Positions 41,380-50,138 are shown, counted from the first letter of the stretch. The stretch is DNA of 64,000 nt from Symbiodinium natans (GCA_905221605.1 CAJNDS010000535.1:451888-515887), one strand, 5' to 3'. Notes: generated by a model not told the origin, from the letters alone. Translations and numbers: made by a program.

Positions 41380-41839
41380 GTGAAGAGAGCATGCTGCCCG
41401 TTCCGACATTGCGCCCCCTGAGATCATTCTGCTGCAGCTGCTCCGTCAACACGGGCCCGCGGGGGATGGGTGTAGGCTTAGGGTTTAGGGTTTTAGGGTT
41501 TAGGGTCCAGGGTGCAGGGTTTAGGGTTTGTTGGGCGGTGTTGCAACAGGTAGCCCTAAACCCTAAACCCTAATTAAACCCCAAACCCCTATCTTCGCAC
41601 GGGCTGCAAGATGAAAGTAAAGCACCGATGAGCCGATATGGCCCTACCCTTGTGGTGATAGTGTTCCGACCATGCAAGGGTTTAGGGTTTTTGTTTTGGG
41701 TTTTAGGGTTTATAGGGTTTAGGCTTAGGGTGCTTCCAAAAGCCTGCCGCTGTTGCGAAATATGCTCATGGAGGGCGTTGCACTGATGGTGCCTTTTGAC
41801 ATGAAACTTCAGCAAGAATTGGGGAACTTTTTTCTGTAG
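41380..41839 (+). CDS. Exons at the 3' end of an unknown gene, possibly that starting at 40,291
   Basis: Three islands look coding. The first, 41,380-41,470, is open in two frames (one reads DIAPPEIILLQLLRQHG). The second, about 41,620-41,679, reads MSRYGPTLVVIVFRPCK. The last, 41,729-41,839, follows GCTTAG|G and reads GASKSLPLLRNMLMEGVAL then MVPFDMKLQQELGNFF-stop. Telomeric repeats separate them. Phases between islands were not all resolved, so the gene model is partial. No family is recognised. Confidence 0.45.
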
Positions 41840-42086
41840 ACCCTCAACCCTGTACCATACATGTACTAGAGCCTAGAGGCCCTAGAGACGAAAGCCTAAG
41901 CCCGTGCCAATGGACGGTGGGTCCAATATCCGGGCTCCAGGAAGCAACAGAGGATGCATGGAACATAAAGCCACGTAACATAAGCTTCAACTCAAGGTTT
42001 AGGGTTTAGGGTTTGGGGCTAAGGGCTTAAGGCTTAGGGCTTAGGGTTTCGGGCTTACAGTTCGGTGCAAGATGCCAAAAGTTAGT

Positions 42087-42286
42087 ATGGTTCATGGGGT
42101 TTTGTTTTTGTTGGAAGCGGAGTGCTTGATGACAGGCTGTGGAAATGCCCACTTAAAATGCGAACAGCTAACCGTCACTGCCCTGAAAGCCCCGAACTGC
42201 TGCTGGTGAGGCACGAGCGTCATTGTCATCATTCACTTTCTCGTCTGCGTGGCTGGGGTCTTGGTACCCTTAACGCTAGACCCTAA
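42087..42286 (+). CDS. Exon-like island open in two + frames
   Basis: One frame starts at ATG 42,087 (MVHGVLFLLEAECLMTGC...) and stops at 42,207. The other (VGSGVLDDRLWKCPLK, PESPELLLVRHERHC) runs to 42,284. The LLLVRH phrase resembles the first histidine motif of histidine phosphatases (LLLVRHG), but the G is missing, so this is weak. A CTGCTG|GTGAGG donor at 42,205 would end either exon. Confidence 0.3.
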
Positions 42287-42663
42287 CCCTAAACCCGAAA
42301 CCCTAAACGCTAAACCCGAAACCCTAAACCCTAAAGTCATGTAGGGCTGAGGGCCTCAGGCCTAGAGGTCCCTGCGCATGAAGGTTTGGGGTGTATATGG
42401 CTGACCTACTGCGAGGGCCGTTACCGTTCTAACTATGCTGGTCTTCGAATCACAGGGTGTCAATGAGCCCTAAACCCAAAACCCCAAGCCCTAAGCCCTA
42501 AGCCCTAAGCCCTAAGCCCTAAACCCTAAACCCTAAACCCTGAACCCTAAAGATTTGCAGGGGGGGTTCGGGAGTTTTGCTTCTCGAGCGCATGGTGGCT
42601 CCCAGGTCACGAACACCTAGCAGTGCTGTGTAGCTCATCCGGAGGCTCCAATCTGCCAAAGGC

Positions 42664-45600
42664 ATGGACCCCGCTCATGGCCAGAGCGACTGCAGGAGTG
42701 ACTGGGAGAGGACAAACATCGAAGGTAGTGATGGGCGCGACCCGATGGTGTCCGTTGATCTGGACCAGTTTCTGGATAGCTCAGAGTCACCAGACCGAGA
42801 CAGCTGCAAAGACACAGACCTCACGGAGCAGGACGCAGATCCTAAAACCTTAAACCCTAAACCCTGAACCCTAAACCCTAAACCCTAAACCCTAAACCCT
42901 AAACCCTAAACCCTAAACCCCTCAGACCTCGCGGAGCAGGACATGGAGCAGCCGGAGTGGAAGCTCTTCAAAACCAGCGTCTCTTGGTAGCCCAGTGGTA
43001 CCCTTTGCCAGGGTAAACCCTAAACCCTAAACCCTAAACCCTAAACCCTAAACCCTAAACCCTAAACCCTAAACCCTAAACCCTAAACCCTAAACCCTAA
43101 ACCCACCAAGGTCTCTGGGGAGATTGCCCAATATCAGCTGCACCGTTGCAGCGATGCAAGGTCTGGCATCTGTCGGCTCTTGAGTCGCTGGGTAGCCCGG
43201 AGTAGGTTTTTTGTTTTGGGGTCTAGGGTTTAGGGCTTAGGGCTTAGGGTTTAGGGTTTAGGGTTTAGGGTTTAGGGCTTAGGGCTTAGGGCTTAGGGTT
43301 TAGGGTTTAGGGCTTAGGGTTTAGGGTTTATAGGGCTTAGAGTCGCTTGGTAGCCCAGTGGTGCCCTGTTTCCCTTCTGTTGTTTCAAGGTTCCCTTAGA
43401 AAGTAACCGACCCCCAAAAAGGGTGCCCTTATCATCACATTGCTACTGGGTTGCCAAGGTTGTTCCCTAAACCCTAAACCCTAAACCCTAAACCCTAAAC
43501 CCTAAACCCTAAACCCCAAACCCTAAACCCTAAACCCTAAACCCTAAGCCCTAAACCCTAAACCTTAAACCCTAAACCTTAAACCCTAAACCCTAAACCC
43601 TGAACCCTGAACCCTACACCCCAAACCCTAGGGAGCTTCTGCATTTGCCTCGGCTTCATCCTGTGTGTGGCTCTCGTCATCGTTGCAGTTTACGTGATGC
43701 CACCCTTTGCGGATCCAAACAGCGGATTCTGGGAAAACTGGGCGTCTTGGGAGCTTAGTGGTACCCTTTTCCACTAAACCCTAAACCCTAAACCCTAAAC
43801 CCTAAACCCTAGACCCTAGACCCTAGACCCTTCTTTGGTTCAAGGTTCCCTTCGAAAGTAGCCAACCCCAAAAAGGGTGCCTTCATTATAAGTTAATATG
43901 AATATGGTTACCGGGCTACTCGCCCTAAACCCTAAACCCTAAACCCCCGGGCTACTAAGGTGTTCAACGCCATCTCCCATCCCATCGCAAACCTCATCAT
44001 TGCTCGAGGCGCGCTCCTCCCCGCCGTGAAACTGGGTTGTACTTTAGGGTTTAGGGTTTAGGGTTTAGGGTTTGGGAACCTGTTCATGAATTATTTTCAA
44101 AGGGCTTCAAGCACAACCAAGGAAGATGCTCGGCTTGCCGCCAGAAACGGCGTCCGAGGTCAAAAAGATCGTAACTTGGCTTTCTCCTGGCTGGCTCTTA
44201 GGATTTTGGCCTTTTGTTTTTCTTGTAGAAACTACAATAAGGACTAAGGAGCCTAAAGGTTGAACTTTTAGGAGGGGTTCGGAAGTTAGCCAAGGTAACC
44301 GGGGCTGCTTGCGCAGCTCCAGTCGTATGCTTTCTGACGCACCTGGCCTTTCATGCTGCAGGCATCTTCCCAATTCCCTTTGCAGTCCCTGTTTCTTGCC
44401 AGCCTGCCGTGCTTTCCGCAACCTTCTTTTCCTACATGCTGCTACCGAAGGAGGCTCGAGACAAGAATTCGCGGCGCGCATTGCAGTTCTTTGTCTTCTT
44501 CATCGTCACATGCCAGGGCATGATTGCAGTGCTGCTCATTGCTTCAGTCTACTTCAAGGAGCTCACGTACGGTCAGCAGATCCTAGCCATCTTCGTGTTC
44601 AGCGGATACGTGCAGGGTGTGTGCCAGAGTTTAGACTTGGTGGGTCGCTTCTTCTCCATGTCCCAAGACACTCGGGTGAGCAGTACTTTCTATTTCTTAA
44701 CATTGACAACAGCCGACATCCTTTTCGGACCTTGTCCCAAAAACCCGAACCCGAAGCCCTAAACCTTGAGGGTCCACGGTTTAGGGTTGAGGGCTTAGGG
44801 CTTAGGGATTAGGGTTTAGGGTTTAGGGTTTAGGGACCCTAAGCCCTAAACCTTGAACCCCAAACTCGAACACGAAGCACTGAACCCTGAACCAACCCAG
44901 GATCGGATCAATGTCTTCAAGTGGCACCCCAACTTTGTCGGCTTGTGCTTCTCAGCTTCGCTCATGGCTGAAGCGAAAGGGACAGGTGCCCTAAACCCTA
45001 AACCCCAAACCCCAAACCCTAAACCCTAAACCCTAAAACTCAACCCTAAACCCTAAACCCTAAACTCTAAACCCAAACCCCAAACCCCGAACCCCAAACC
45101 CTTAACCCCAAACCCTAAACCCTAAACCCTAAACCCTACAGGTGTGGAGCTCACCCTGGTGTTGCTTGAAGCAACAAAGGCACCCCAGTCCGTCATGAAG
45201 GCTTTTGAAACTTGGCTTTCTTAGGGTTTAGGGTTTGGGGTTTAGGGCTTGGGGTTTGGGGTTTAGGGTTTAGGCTCTAGGGTTTAGGGCTATCACCTTG
45301 TTGGGTTTTTGTAGAGACTACAATAAGGAGCCCCTAGCAGTTAAACTTTTCAGAGGGGTCCAGAAGTCAGCCAAGGAAACACTTGCGGCTTTGGATGCTG
45401 ACAATGCTCCGGAAACTAGGTGGGACTTTACTACAACTTTATCACTTTACAAGTTTAGGGTTCCTCTAATTTCATATTAAGGGAGCTAAAAGTTAAACTT
45501 TTATTGGGGGGTTTCACAGCAACCAAGGAAACTGGGACCTCTACGAAGAGCTTGCTGAGGCGATTGATGTCAGCGGTCAGCCCTGCGGCACTCAAGCAGT

Positions 45601-46334
45601 CTGTGGCGAAGAAGATTGCTTCCTGCCGTAGAGTTGCGAAAGAACTTCGGAAAATTCAGGGACAGCTTCGAGATAAAACGCAGCAGGAGTTAAACGAGAC
45701 ATTCCTTTCACCGGAGGATGCGGCACTCTTGAATCACATCTCAGCCAAGCTTGGCCCCGTCGCCGTGCTCGAGCTTTCGGAAATGTTGGCGCCAGTGATC
45801 TACATACTCATTACCTTGGTGCTGCAATATGCGTGGACGAACAATCGTTCCTACTTCATTGGAATTTCCAGCCAGACAGAAGACGAAGTGGTGCAGGGAA
45901 TGACTGGCAATGCTTTCGGCTTAGCCATTGAGGCGGGCATCTAAACCCTAAACCCTAAACCCTAAACCCTAAACCCTAAACCCTAAACCCTAAACCCTAA
46001 ACCCTAAACCCTAAACCCAGGCGGGCATCTTTTCTGTGACAGCTTTGTTGTCATGGAGGCTGCTGGGGGTGAACTTTGTCGAGCTGACAGCTTCTGCCAT
46101 CCTTGCGGAGATTGACTATTGGTTCTTCGTGTCCATCACTGTTTCTTGGTAGCCCAGTGGTACCCTTTACTCTTTTTTGGGTTCTGGTTTACCTTTTAAA
46201 GTAACCAACCAAAGAAAAGGGTGCCCGTATTGTAATATGGTTACTGGGCTACTAAGGTTTACATGACATATTGGACCTGCTTGATCAAGCACACAGGGCA
46301 CGACTTCAGCTTTCAATTCCACTGGCTGCCCTGA
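42664..46334 (+). CDS. 558-residue multi-pass membrane protein, 13 exons, family unknown
   Basis: Exons: 42664-42831, 42940-42978, 43111-43183, 43632-43741, 43960-44027, 44122-44170, 44295-44675, 44901-44985, 45142-45206, 45376-45411, 45528-45932, 46021-46140, 46257-46334 (stop TGA 46,332). They sum to 1,677 nt and the frame stays open through every junction. Donors are GT six times, GA four times and GC twice; every acceptor is AG and every downstream exon begins with G. The first about 70 residues are acidic and soluble. Hydrophobic segments lie near residues 95-116 (CLGFILCVALVIVAVYV), 170-195, 205-219, 232-256 (FFVFFIVTCQGMIAVLLIA), 263-281, 446-462 and 489-510. A charged helical stretch (about 376-420) separates the two halves. 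An upstream in-frame TAG and ATG 42,664 set the start, but an upstream exon is possible. The family is not recognised; transport is only a guess. Confidence 0.85.
42832..42939 (+). other. Telomeric-repeat intron (GA-AG) with 20-bp flanking duplication
   Basis: The 20-mer CAGACCTCACGGAGCAGGAC (42,815-42,834) recurs with one change at 42,923-42,942. Between the copies there is only CCCTAAA DNA. Splicing GA-AG removes exactly one copy plus the repeats and restores the frame (T-E-Q/D-M-E-Q). Confidence 0.85.
42979..43110 (+). mobile_element. Hybrid intron: family A ends with CCCTAAA core
   Basis: The intron begins with GTCTCT, which is repeated as the first bases of the next exon. The left end TTGGTAGCCCAGTGGTACCC is intact, but the usual interior is replaced by about 12 CCCTAAA units before a short CCACCAAG right end. 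Confidence 0.85.
43347..43458 (+). mobile_element. Family A introner inside a composite 448-nt intron
   Basis: A full family A copy (TTGGTAGCCCAGTGG ... GGTTGCCAAG) sits inside intron 43,184-43,631. Upstream is a TTTAGGG array (43,220-43,332) flanked by AGTCGCTGGGTAGCCC (43,183) and AGTCGCTTGGTAGCCC (43,341), so the array split or duplicated the element's left end. Downstream is a CCCTAAA array that ends at the acceptor. Confidence 0.85.
43742..43959 (+). mobile_element. Family A introner with two telomeric insertions (GC-AG)
   Basis: The element starts TTGGGAGCTTAGTGGTACCC and ends GGGCTACTAAG. CCCTAAA/CCCTAGA blocks interrupt it at about 43,773-43,829 and 43,923-43,947. The second is flanked by GGGCTACT on both sides, a small duplication. 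The donor is GC (GCGTCT) and the exon resumes with GTGTTC. Confidence 0.85.
44028..44121 (+). mobile_element. Family E introner with TTTAGGG core (GA-AG)
   Basis: The ends CTGGGTTGTACTTT and AAGCACAACCAAG match the intact element at 54,584-54,679, but the middle is TTTAGGG repeats. The donor GAAAC matches GAAGA at the next exon start. Splicing gives a phase-2 join. Confidence 0.8.
44171..44294 (+). mobile_element. Family G introner (TTGGCTTTC...GCCAAG), intact, GT-AG
   Basis: Direct repeat GTAAC lies at the intron start and at the following exon start. The interior holds TTTCTTGTAGAAACTACAAT, GGAGCCTAAAGG and GGAGGGGTTCGGAAG, shared with the introns at 45,207-45,375 and 45,412-45,527. There are no telomeric repeats in this copy. 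Confidence 0.85.
45207..45375 (+). mobile_element. Family G introner with TTTAGGG insertion (GA-AG)
   Basis: The perfect direct repeat GAAAC lies at intron start and next exon start. About 75 bp of TTTAGGG variants follow TTGGCTTTC; the 3' part with TTTTTGTAGAGACTACAATA and GTCAGCCAAG is intact. Confidence 0.85.
45412..45527 (+). mobile_element. Family G-related introner (GA-AG)
   Basis: The direct repeat GAAACT lies at intron start and downstream exon start. Shared phrases are GACTTTACTACAACTT and AGTTAAACTTTTAT; the right end is CAACCAAG. A single GTTTAGGGTT unit sits inside it. Confidence 0.8.
45933..46020 (+). other. Pure telomeric-repeat intron (GC-AG) with 12-bp duplication
   Basis: The sequence AGGCGGGCATCT occurs at 45,931-45,942 and again at 46,019-46,030, with only about 76 bp of CCCTAAA repeats between. 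Splicing from GC to CCCAG removes one copy and the repeats and leaves I-E/A-G-I-F in frame. This is the clearest single example of a telomeric-repeat intron in the window. Confidence 0.93.
46141..46256 (+). mobile_element. Family A introner, intact reference copy (GT-AG)
   Basis: The 6-bp near-duplication GTTTCT/GTTTAC flanks an element starting TTGGTAGCCCAGTGGTACCC and ending TTACTGGGCTACTAAG. The interior has AAAAGGGTGCCCGTATTG. The target repeat supplies the donor and the element's last bases supply the AG. Confidence 0.92.
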
Positions 46335-46947
46335 CACGACGTATGTAGGAGCTTTCCATTGCGCGTATCCCCGAATAAAGGACACCCAAGACAAACGCCC
46401 ACCAACATGGACAAGGAACCCGATAACTCATACACTCAGCAGTGACCCTAAACCCTAAACCCTAAACCCTAAACCCTAAACCCTAAACCCTAAACCCTAA
46501 ACCTTAAACCTTAAACCCTAAAGCCGAAACACTGTTCGGCATGGCCCATCGGCCAAGTTTTCCTTCCCTATGGCTGTGTGTCTTGGCCCCATAGGGATGT
46601 TGGAGGGCAATGCCCCAGAGCCGCAAACCAGTCCTTCATAGTGATCCCGAATAAGGACTAATAGGGATTACCCTTTATAAACCCTAAACCCTAAACCCTA
46701 AACCCTAAACCCTAAACCCTAAACCCTAAACCCTAAACCCTAAACCCTAACCCCTAACCCCTAAGCCCTAAGCCCTAAGCCCTAAGCCCTAAACCCTACC
46801 GCCCCCTAGTTTAATCCCTTTTTGAGGACTGTTAGTATCAGGAGGAGTCCGTGTAGGGGCGAGGAATGCCCAGCTTCACGCAGTTAAGGGAGAGAAGGAG
46901 GGACCGGGGGCCCGCAATCTTATTCCCCTACACACAGACACACATAT
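46335..46947. other. 3' flank of the 13-exon gene and telomeric arrays
   Basis: An AATAAA occurs at 46,374, 40 bp after the stop, though dinoflagellates are not known to depend on it. CCCTAAA arrays lie at 46,444-46,520 and 46,678-46,797. An island at 46,530-46,660 is open in two frames without splice support. Confidence 0.5.
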
Positions 46948-47103
46948 ATATATATATATGTATATATATGTATATATATATAGAGAGAGAGAGAGAATCA
47001 TAATAATGATGATAATAATAGTAATAGTAATAATAATAACAGTAACTATTATTATTGTTGTTGTTATTATATATATATATATATATGTCTATATATACAC
47101 ACA
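46948..47103. repeat. Compound microsatellite (TA, GA, TAA, GTT)
   Basis: Successive (TA)n, (GA)n, imperfect (TAA)n, then (ATT)n, (GTT)n and (TA)n tracts. The halves around AACAGTAACTATT are partly self-complementary, so the block could extrude as a hairpin. Confidence 0.9.
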
Positions 47104-47298
47104 CCTTCTGCAGTCCCTGTATACCTAAGTCGCCCCAACATTATCCCCAAGGTCCCTTGTGAGGGTCCCTCCTATCGTCTCTTGACACAGCTTTCATTCT
47201 TTACGCGGGCGGAGGTCGGGCAGGGTCCCGACGGGAACCTCGGTTTTTCGCGGAGCTCAAGAGAGCGACTCTTTTCAACTCAAACTCTTTGAATGTGA

Positions 47299-47568
47299 AG
47301 TTCTCTGAGTTACGGTCCCTTACTTCGGGTCCCCTGTATAGTACAGCACCCTTGGAATAAGGACCCAAAAAGGAACCCTAGCTTAGAGAGCTTCCCAAAT
47401 GTTGTCGTTTTTTTGACGATACTCGAGGAGCACAGCTACAAGAGCGCACGCGTCATCTGCACACCCACTTTCTCAAGCGAAAAGTGCGCGGCTTCGTCTC
47501 GCTTGGAAACTCTTTGGCAACTGCGGACAATGTTGCATGCATCTGTAAGATTCCATGTACCCGCATAG
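47299..47568 (+). CDS. Exon-like open frame without ATG, about 89 codons
   Basis: The frame between TGA 47,296 and TAG 47,566 contains PSLESFPNVVVFLTILEE, SARVICTPTF, SRLETLWQLRTMLHA. The part from about 47,400 looks most protein-like, and a GT at 47,544 could be its donor. Family unknown. A family D introner starts 45 bp downstream. Confidence 0.35.
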   Translation, partial: SSLSYGPLLRVPCIVQHPWNKDPKRNPSLESFPNVVVFLTILEEHSYKSARVICTPTFSSEKCAASSRLETLWQLRTMLHASVRFHVPA

Positions 47569-47612
47569 TATACATTTGGGCCTTAAAGGTACTATAGAGG
47601 GACATGGACCCT

Positions 47613-47795
47613 GGCTTGGAGGTTCATAGTGCTTCGTGAACCAATTATATCTGTACTTCTAACCCAACTATAACCCTATTAGGGTACTTTAAAAAGGCAT
47701 ATATGGTGGGTTAAAGCTACCCCTACACCCTACACCCTCCTAAACCCTAAACCCTACACCTCTCATGGGTTGCTAAGTACCCTGAACCTCCGAGT
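47613..47795. mobile_element. Introner-like element, family D, with telomeric units
   Basis: Left end CTTGGAGGTTCATAGTGCTT and interior AATTATATCTGTACTTCT match 39,084-39,234; right end GTACCCTGAACCTCCGAG. A few CCTACAC and CCCTAAA units lie inside near 47,725-47,760. Confidence 0.75.
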
Positions 47796-47841
47796 GTGCT
47801 TTTCCTGTACTCGTGTGCTTCACTTCTGACATTGTCCATTC

Positions 47842-47955
47842 GGGGGGGGGGGGGGGGAGTTCGGGTGTAACCCTAAACCCTAAACCCTAAACCCTAAACC
47901 CTAAACCCTAAACCCTAAACCCTAAACCCTAAACCCTAAACCCTAACCCTAAGCC
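47842..47955. repeat. G16 tract followed by CCCTAAA array
   Basis: A run of 16 G (47,842-47,857), 15 bp of unique sequence, then about 11 CCCTAAA units. No gene. Confidence 0.85.
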
Positions 47956-47988
47956 AGGGCCTTGGCAGCAAAGTAGCTCTTCTTCAGC

Positions 47989-48192
47989 ATGGCTAGAGTG
48001 ACATGGCTCGCTCGGCTCTCCGTGCTTTGCTGCATGTGAGCCGTTGGCAGCATGTCCTGTGTCCTTCGACCCGAAACCCTAAACCCGAAACCCTAAACCC
48101 TAAACGCTAAAACCTCGTGACAGCAGCTTGAGGCTGTGATTGCCGACATCGTGGTCCATTTCCTCCTTCACAAGGACGAACCTCAGTCTTAA
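47989..48192 (+). CDS. Candidate short secreted or membrane protein: first and last exon islands
   Basis: The first island (ATG 47,989) follows the pyrimidine-rich CTCTTCTTCAG, a plausible spliced-leader or splice acceptor, and reads MARVTWLARLSVLCCM, like a signal peptide, ending at a GTGAGC donor (48,036). The second (48,124-48,192) reads QLEAVIADIVVHFLLHKDE and stops at TAA. The phases of the two do not match directly, so an exon between them is missing or they belong to different genes. Confidence 0.35.
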
Positions 48193-48472
48193 TCCCGTTT
48201 CCTAAACCCTAAACCCTAAACCCTGTTATATGGGTCCTTAATATGGTCCCTTGCCTCCTTCAAAGAGTTCTGAAGTATCGGCCCGTGGGTTGTAAGTCTA
48301 GGGTATCATTAGGATTGATCATTAGGATTATCAGGGGGGGGGGGGGGGGGCACCTTTACGGGCCCATACCCCAAACTAGGTAGGCCCCTGGGAGATTTTA
48401 TATTTTCCCTTATTGGGTTTAAGAGGATCATATTCAGGAATATTTTTCAGAGGCTTTAAGGGGCCAACCTAG

Positions 48473-48577
48473 CAAAGGGTCCTAAGTACCTATATAGTAG
48501 AAAGTAGGGTTTCTATAATAGGCATTACGATTATTGCTTGGGCAAGTGTCTCCCATATAGGTACTTAGGACCCTTTG
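48473..48577. mobile_element. MITE with about 22-bp inverted repeats
   Basis: Arms CAAAGGGTCCTAAGTACCTA and TAGGTACTTAGGACCCTTTG are perfect inverted copies separated by about 60 bp. No other full copy was seen in this window. Confidence 0.85.
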
Positions 48578-48838
48578 GGTACTAGGGGGGTCCATGTAGC
48601 TACTCCAAGATTTTTTACCTGCAGCCGTCAACCCTACACCGCAATTCCCAACTTACTCAGCCTAAACCCTAAAACCTAAACCCCAAACCCCAAACCCCAA
48701 ACCCTAAACCCTAAACCCCAACCCTAAACCCTCAACCCTAGCAGAACATGGCAAAGCCGGAGCATGCGATTTCACGCCGAAGTTCCAACACATCTCAGGC
48801 CTGAATAATTAGAATAGGGTTTAGGGTTTAGGGTTTAG

Positions 48839-48895
48839 GGCTGCGAGTGTTCCATCACTGGCCAATGCATGCACGTCTACATCATCTGCGAAGAT
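48839..48895 (+). CDS. Cysteine-rich exon-like island
   Basis: After TTTAG|G the frame GCECSITGQCMHVYIICED precedes a GT donor (GAT|GTCGTG). Without that donor the frame continues to TGA at 48,966. Four Cys in 19 residues hint at a disulfide or zinc-binding module, but it cannot be assigned. Confidence 0.35.
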
Positions 48896-49154
48896 GTCGT
48901 GACTCGGCTCGTTTTCTGGACTCGCGGCTGTAGATTTCCACGAGCTGTATTCCAGCAACCACCGTGACAAACGCCCCAGCAGAATGTGCAAGCGGCTGCC
49001 AACAAATCAGGCATCGGACCTACGTGCTCTTGCCACCTTCTGCATACTGTCCCCTAAACCCTAAACCCTAAACCCTAAACCCTAAACCCTATATAATCCC
49101 TTATTAAAGGGAAAAATAGGGGGATATAGGGAACCTCATTCCCTCATTCCCTAA

Positions 49155-49410
49155 CTAACCAACAGTAAGTCTGTATGTCAACCACGCGTTTGAAAGCTGT
49201 GGAAGATGATCTTGTAGTTCTATGAAACACAAATATCCACGATCAGGCAAGATAGTAAGCTTCTGTACGGACTGTAGCATTTCATCTCCACCGATGAACC
49301 TGGCCCTCTTTAACAAGAGAAGATACTTCCAAGAATTGCTATTTCCCAACGCAAAAACAAGAAGTCCTGCAAATTACGATACAACACCACCCCCGCAACT
49401 GAACCCGTAG
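49155..49410. CDS. Unresolved coding region with open frames on both strands
   Basis: The minus strand reads WKYLLLLKRARFIGGDE then LTILPDRGYLCFIELQD; the plus strand reads MKHKYPRSGKIVSFCTD then LFNKRRYFQELLFPN. Both have natural composition and the DNA is less GC-rich than the surroundings. A repeat relic just upstream (49,089-49,160) recurs at 60,010-60,110. The strand cannot be decided from sequence alone. Confidence 0.3.
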
Positions 49411-49699
49411 GGCTGAACCCGCAGGGCTAAACCCTAAACCATAAACGCATTTGATCTAAGGGGGGCCGCCTGGGCCTTCGGTATGTGTAGGGTTTGGGGT
49501 TGAGGGTTTAGGGTATAGGGTTTTAGGTTTTATTTTCATGGGTTCATGGGTACTTCGTTCTAGGGCTGGGGTTCCCATTCAAACTCTTTTTCGGGTTTAG
49601 GGTTTAGGGCTTGGGGTTTTTAGCTTTCAGGGAAAGGAATCTCAAACTCTTGAAACCTTAAGCCCCAATACCTCTAAACCCTAAACCCTGAACTCGCAG

Positions 49700-49764
49700 G
49701 ATACCTATGGCAGCGAGGTTTGGCCGCCAGAAGCACTCTTGCCTCTCCGGCGCTACATTTGCCT
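49700..49764 (+). CDS. Exon followed by a donor abutting a G42 tract
   Basis: The frame DTYGSEVWPPEALLPLRRYIC lies between CTCGCAG|G and CCT|GTAAGG. The intron would then begin GTAA followed by 42 G. Strong splice signals at both ends support the exon; its gene is unknown. Confidence 0.5.
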
Positions 49765-49768
49765 GTAA

Positions 49769-49810
<42 letters not shown>
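49769..49810 (+). repeat. Homopolymer of 42 G
   Basis: This is the longest homopolymer in the window. Other G or C runs of at least about 14 occur at 43-67 (G25), 5,137-5,161 (C25), 7,098-7,111 (C), 10,859-10,877 (C), 11,559-11,576 (C18 followed by A19), 18,183-18,197 (C), 31,895-31,918 (G24), 35,310-35,327 (G), 38,084-38,101 (G18), 47,842-47,857 (G16), 48,334-48,350 (G) and 57,484-57,500 (G). Confidence 0.95.
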
Positions 49811-49812
<2 letters not shown>

Positions 49813-50023
49813 AAAACGGTTTAGGGTTTAGGGCTTAGGGTTTAAGGTTTTGGGTTTAGGGTTTAGGGTTTAGAGATCTCATGAGCTCCAAAACCCAAAC
49901 CCTAATTAAACCCAAACCCTAATTAAACTTTCAGCGACGATACAGACCCTAAACCTTGCGTTTAGAACTCATAAGCTCCAAAACCCTAAGCGCTGATCTT
50001 AAACTTGAAACGACATAGACCCC

Positions 50024-50138
50024 TGGTATATAGCCCAGTCGTATCCTTTTTCCTTTGTTTTTGGTTCAAGGTTCCCTTATAGAGTAGTCAACCCAAAAAG
50101 GGTGCGCTTATTGTAATATGGTTACTGGGCTACCAAGG
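50024..50138. mobile_element. Introner-like element, family A
   Basis: Left end TGGTATATAGCCCAGTCGTA; interior TTTGGTTCAAGGTTCCCTTA and AAAAAGGGTGCGCTTATTG; right end GGTTACTGGGCTACCAAGG. The flanking exons are not identified. Confidence 0.85.

Noticed and set aside
42087-42286. Histidine phosphatase call from LLLVRHERHC
   Set aside because: The conserved RHG glycine is replaced and no second motif is visible. A competing frame is equally plausible.
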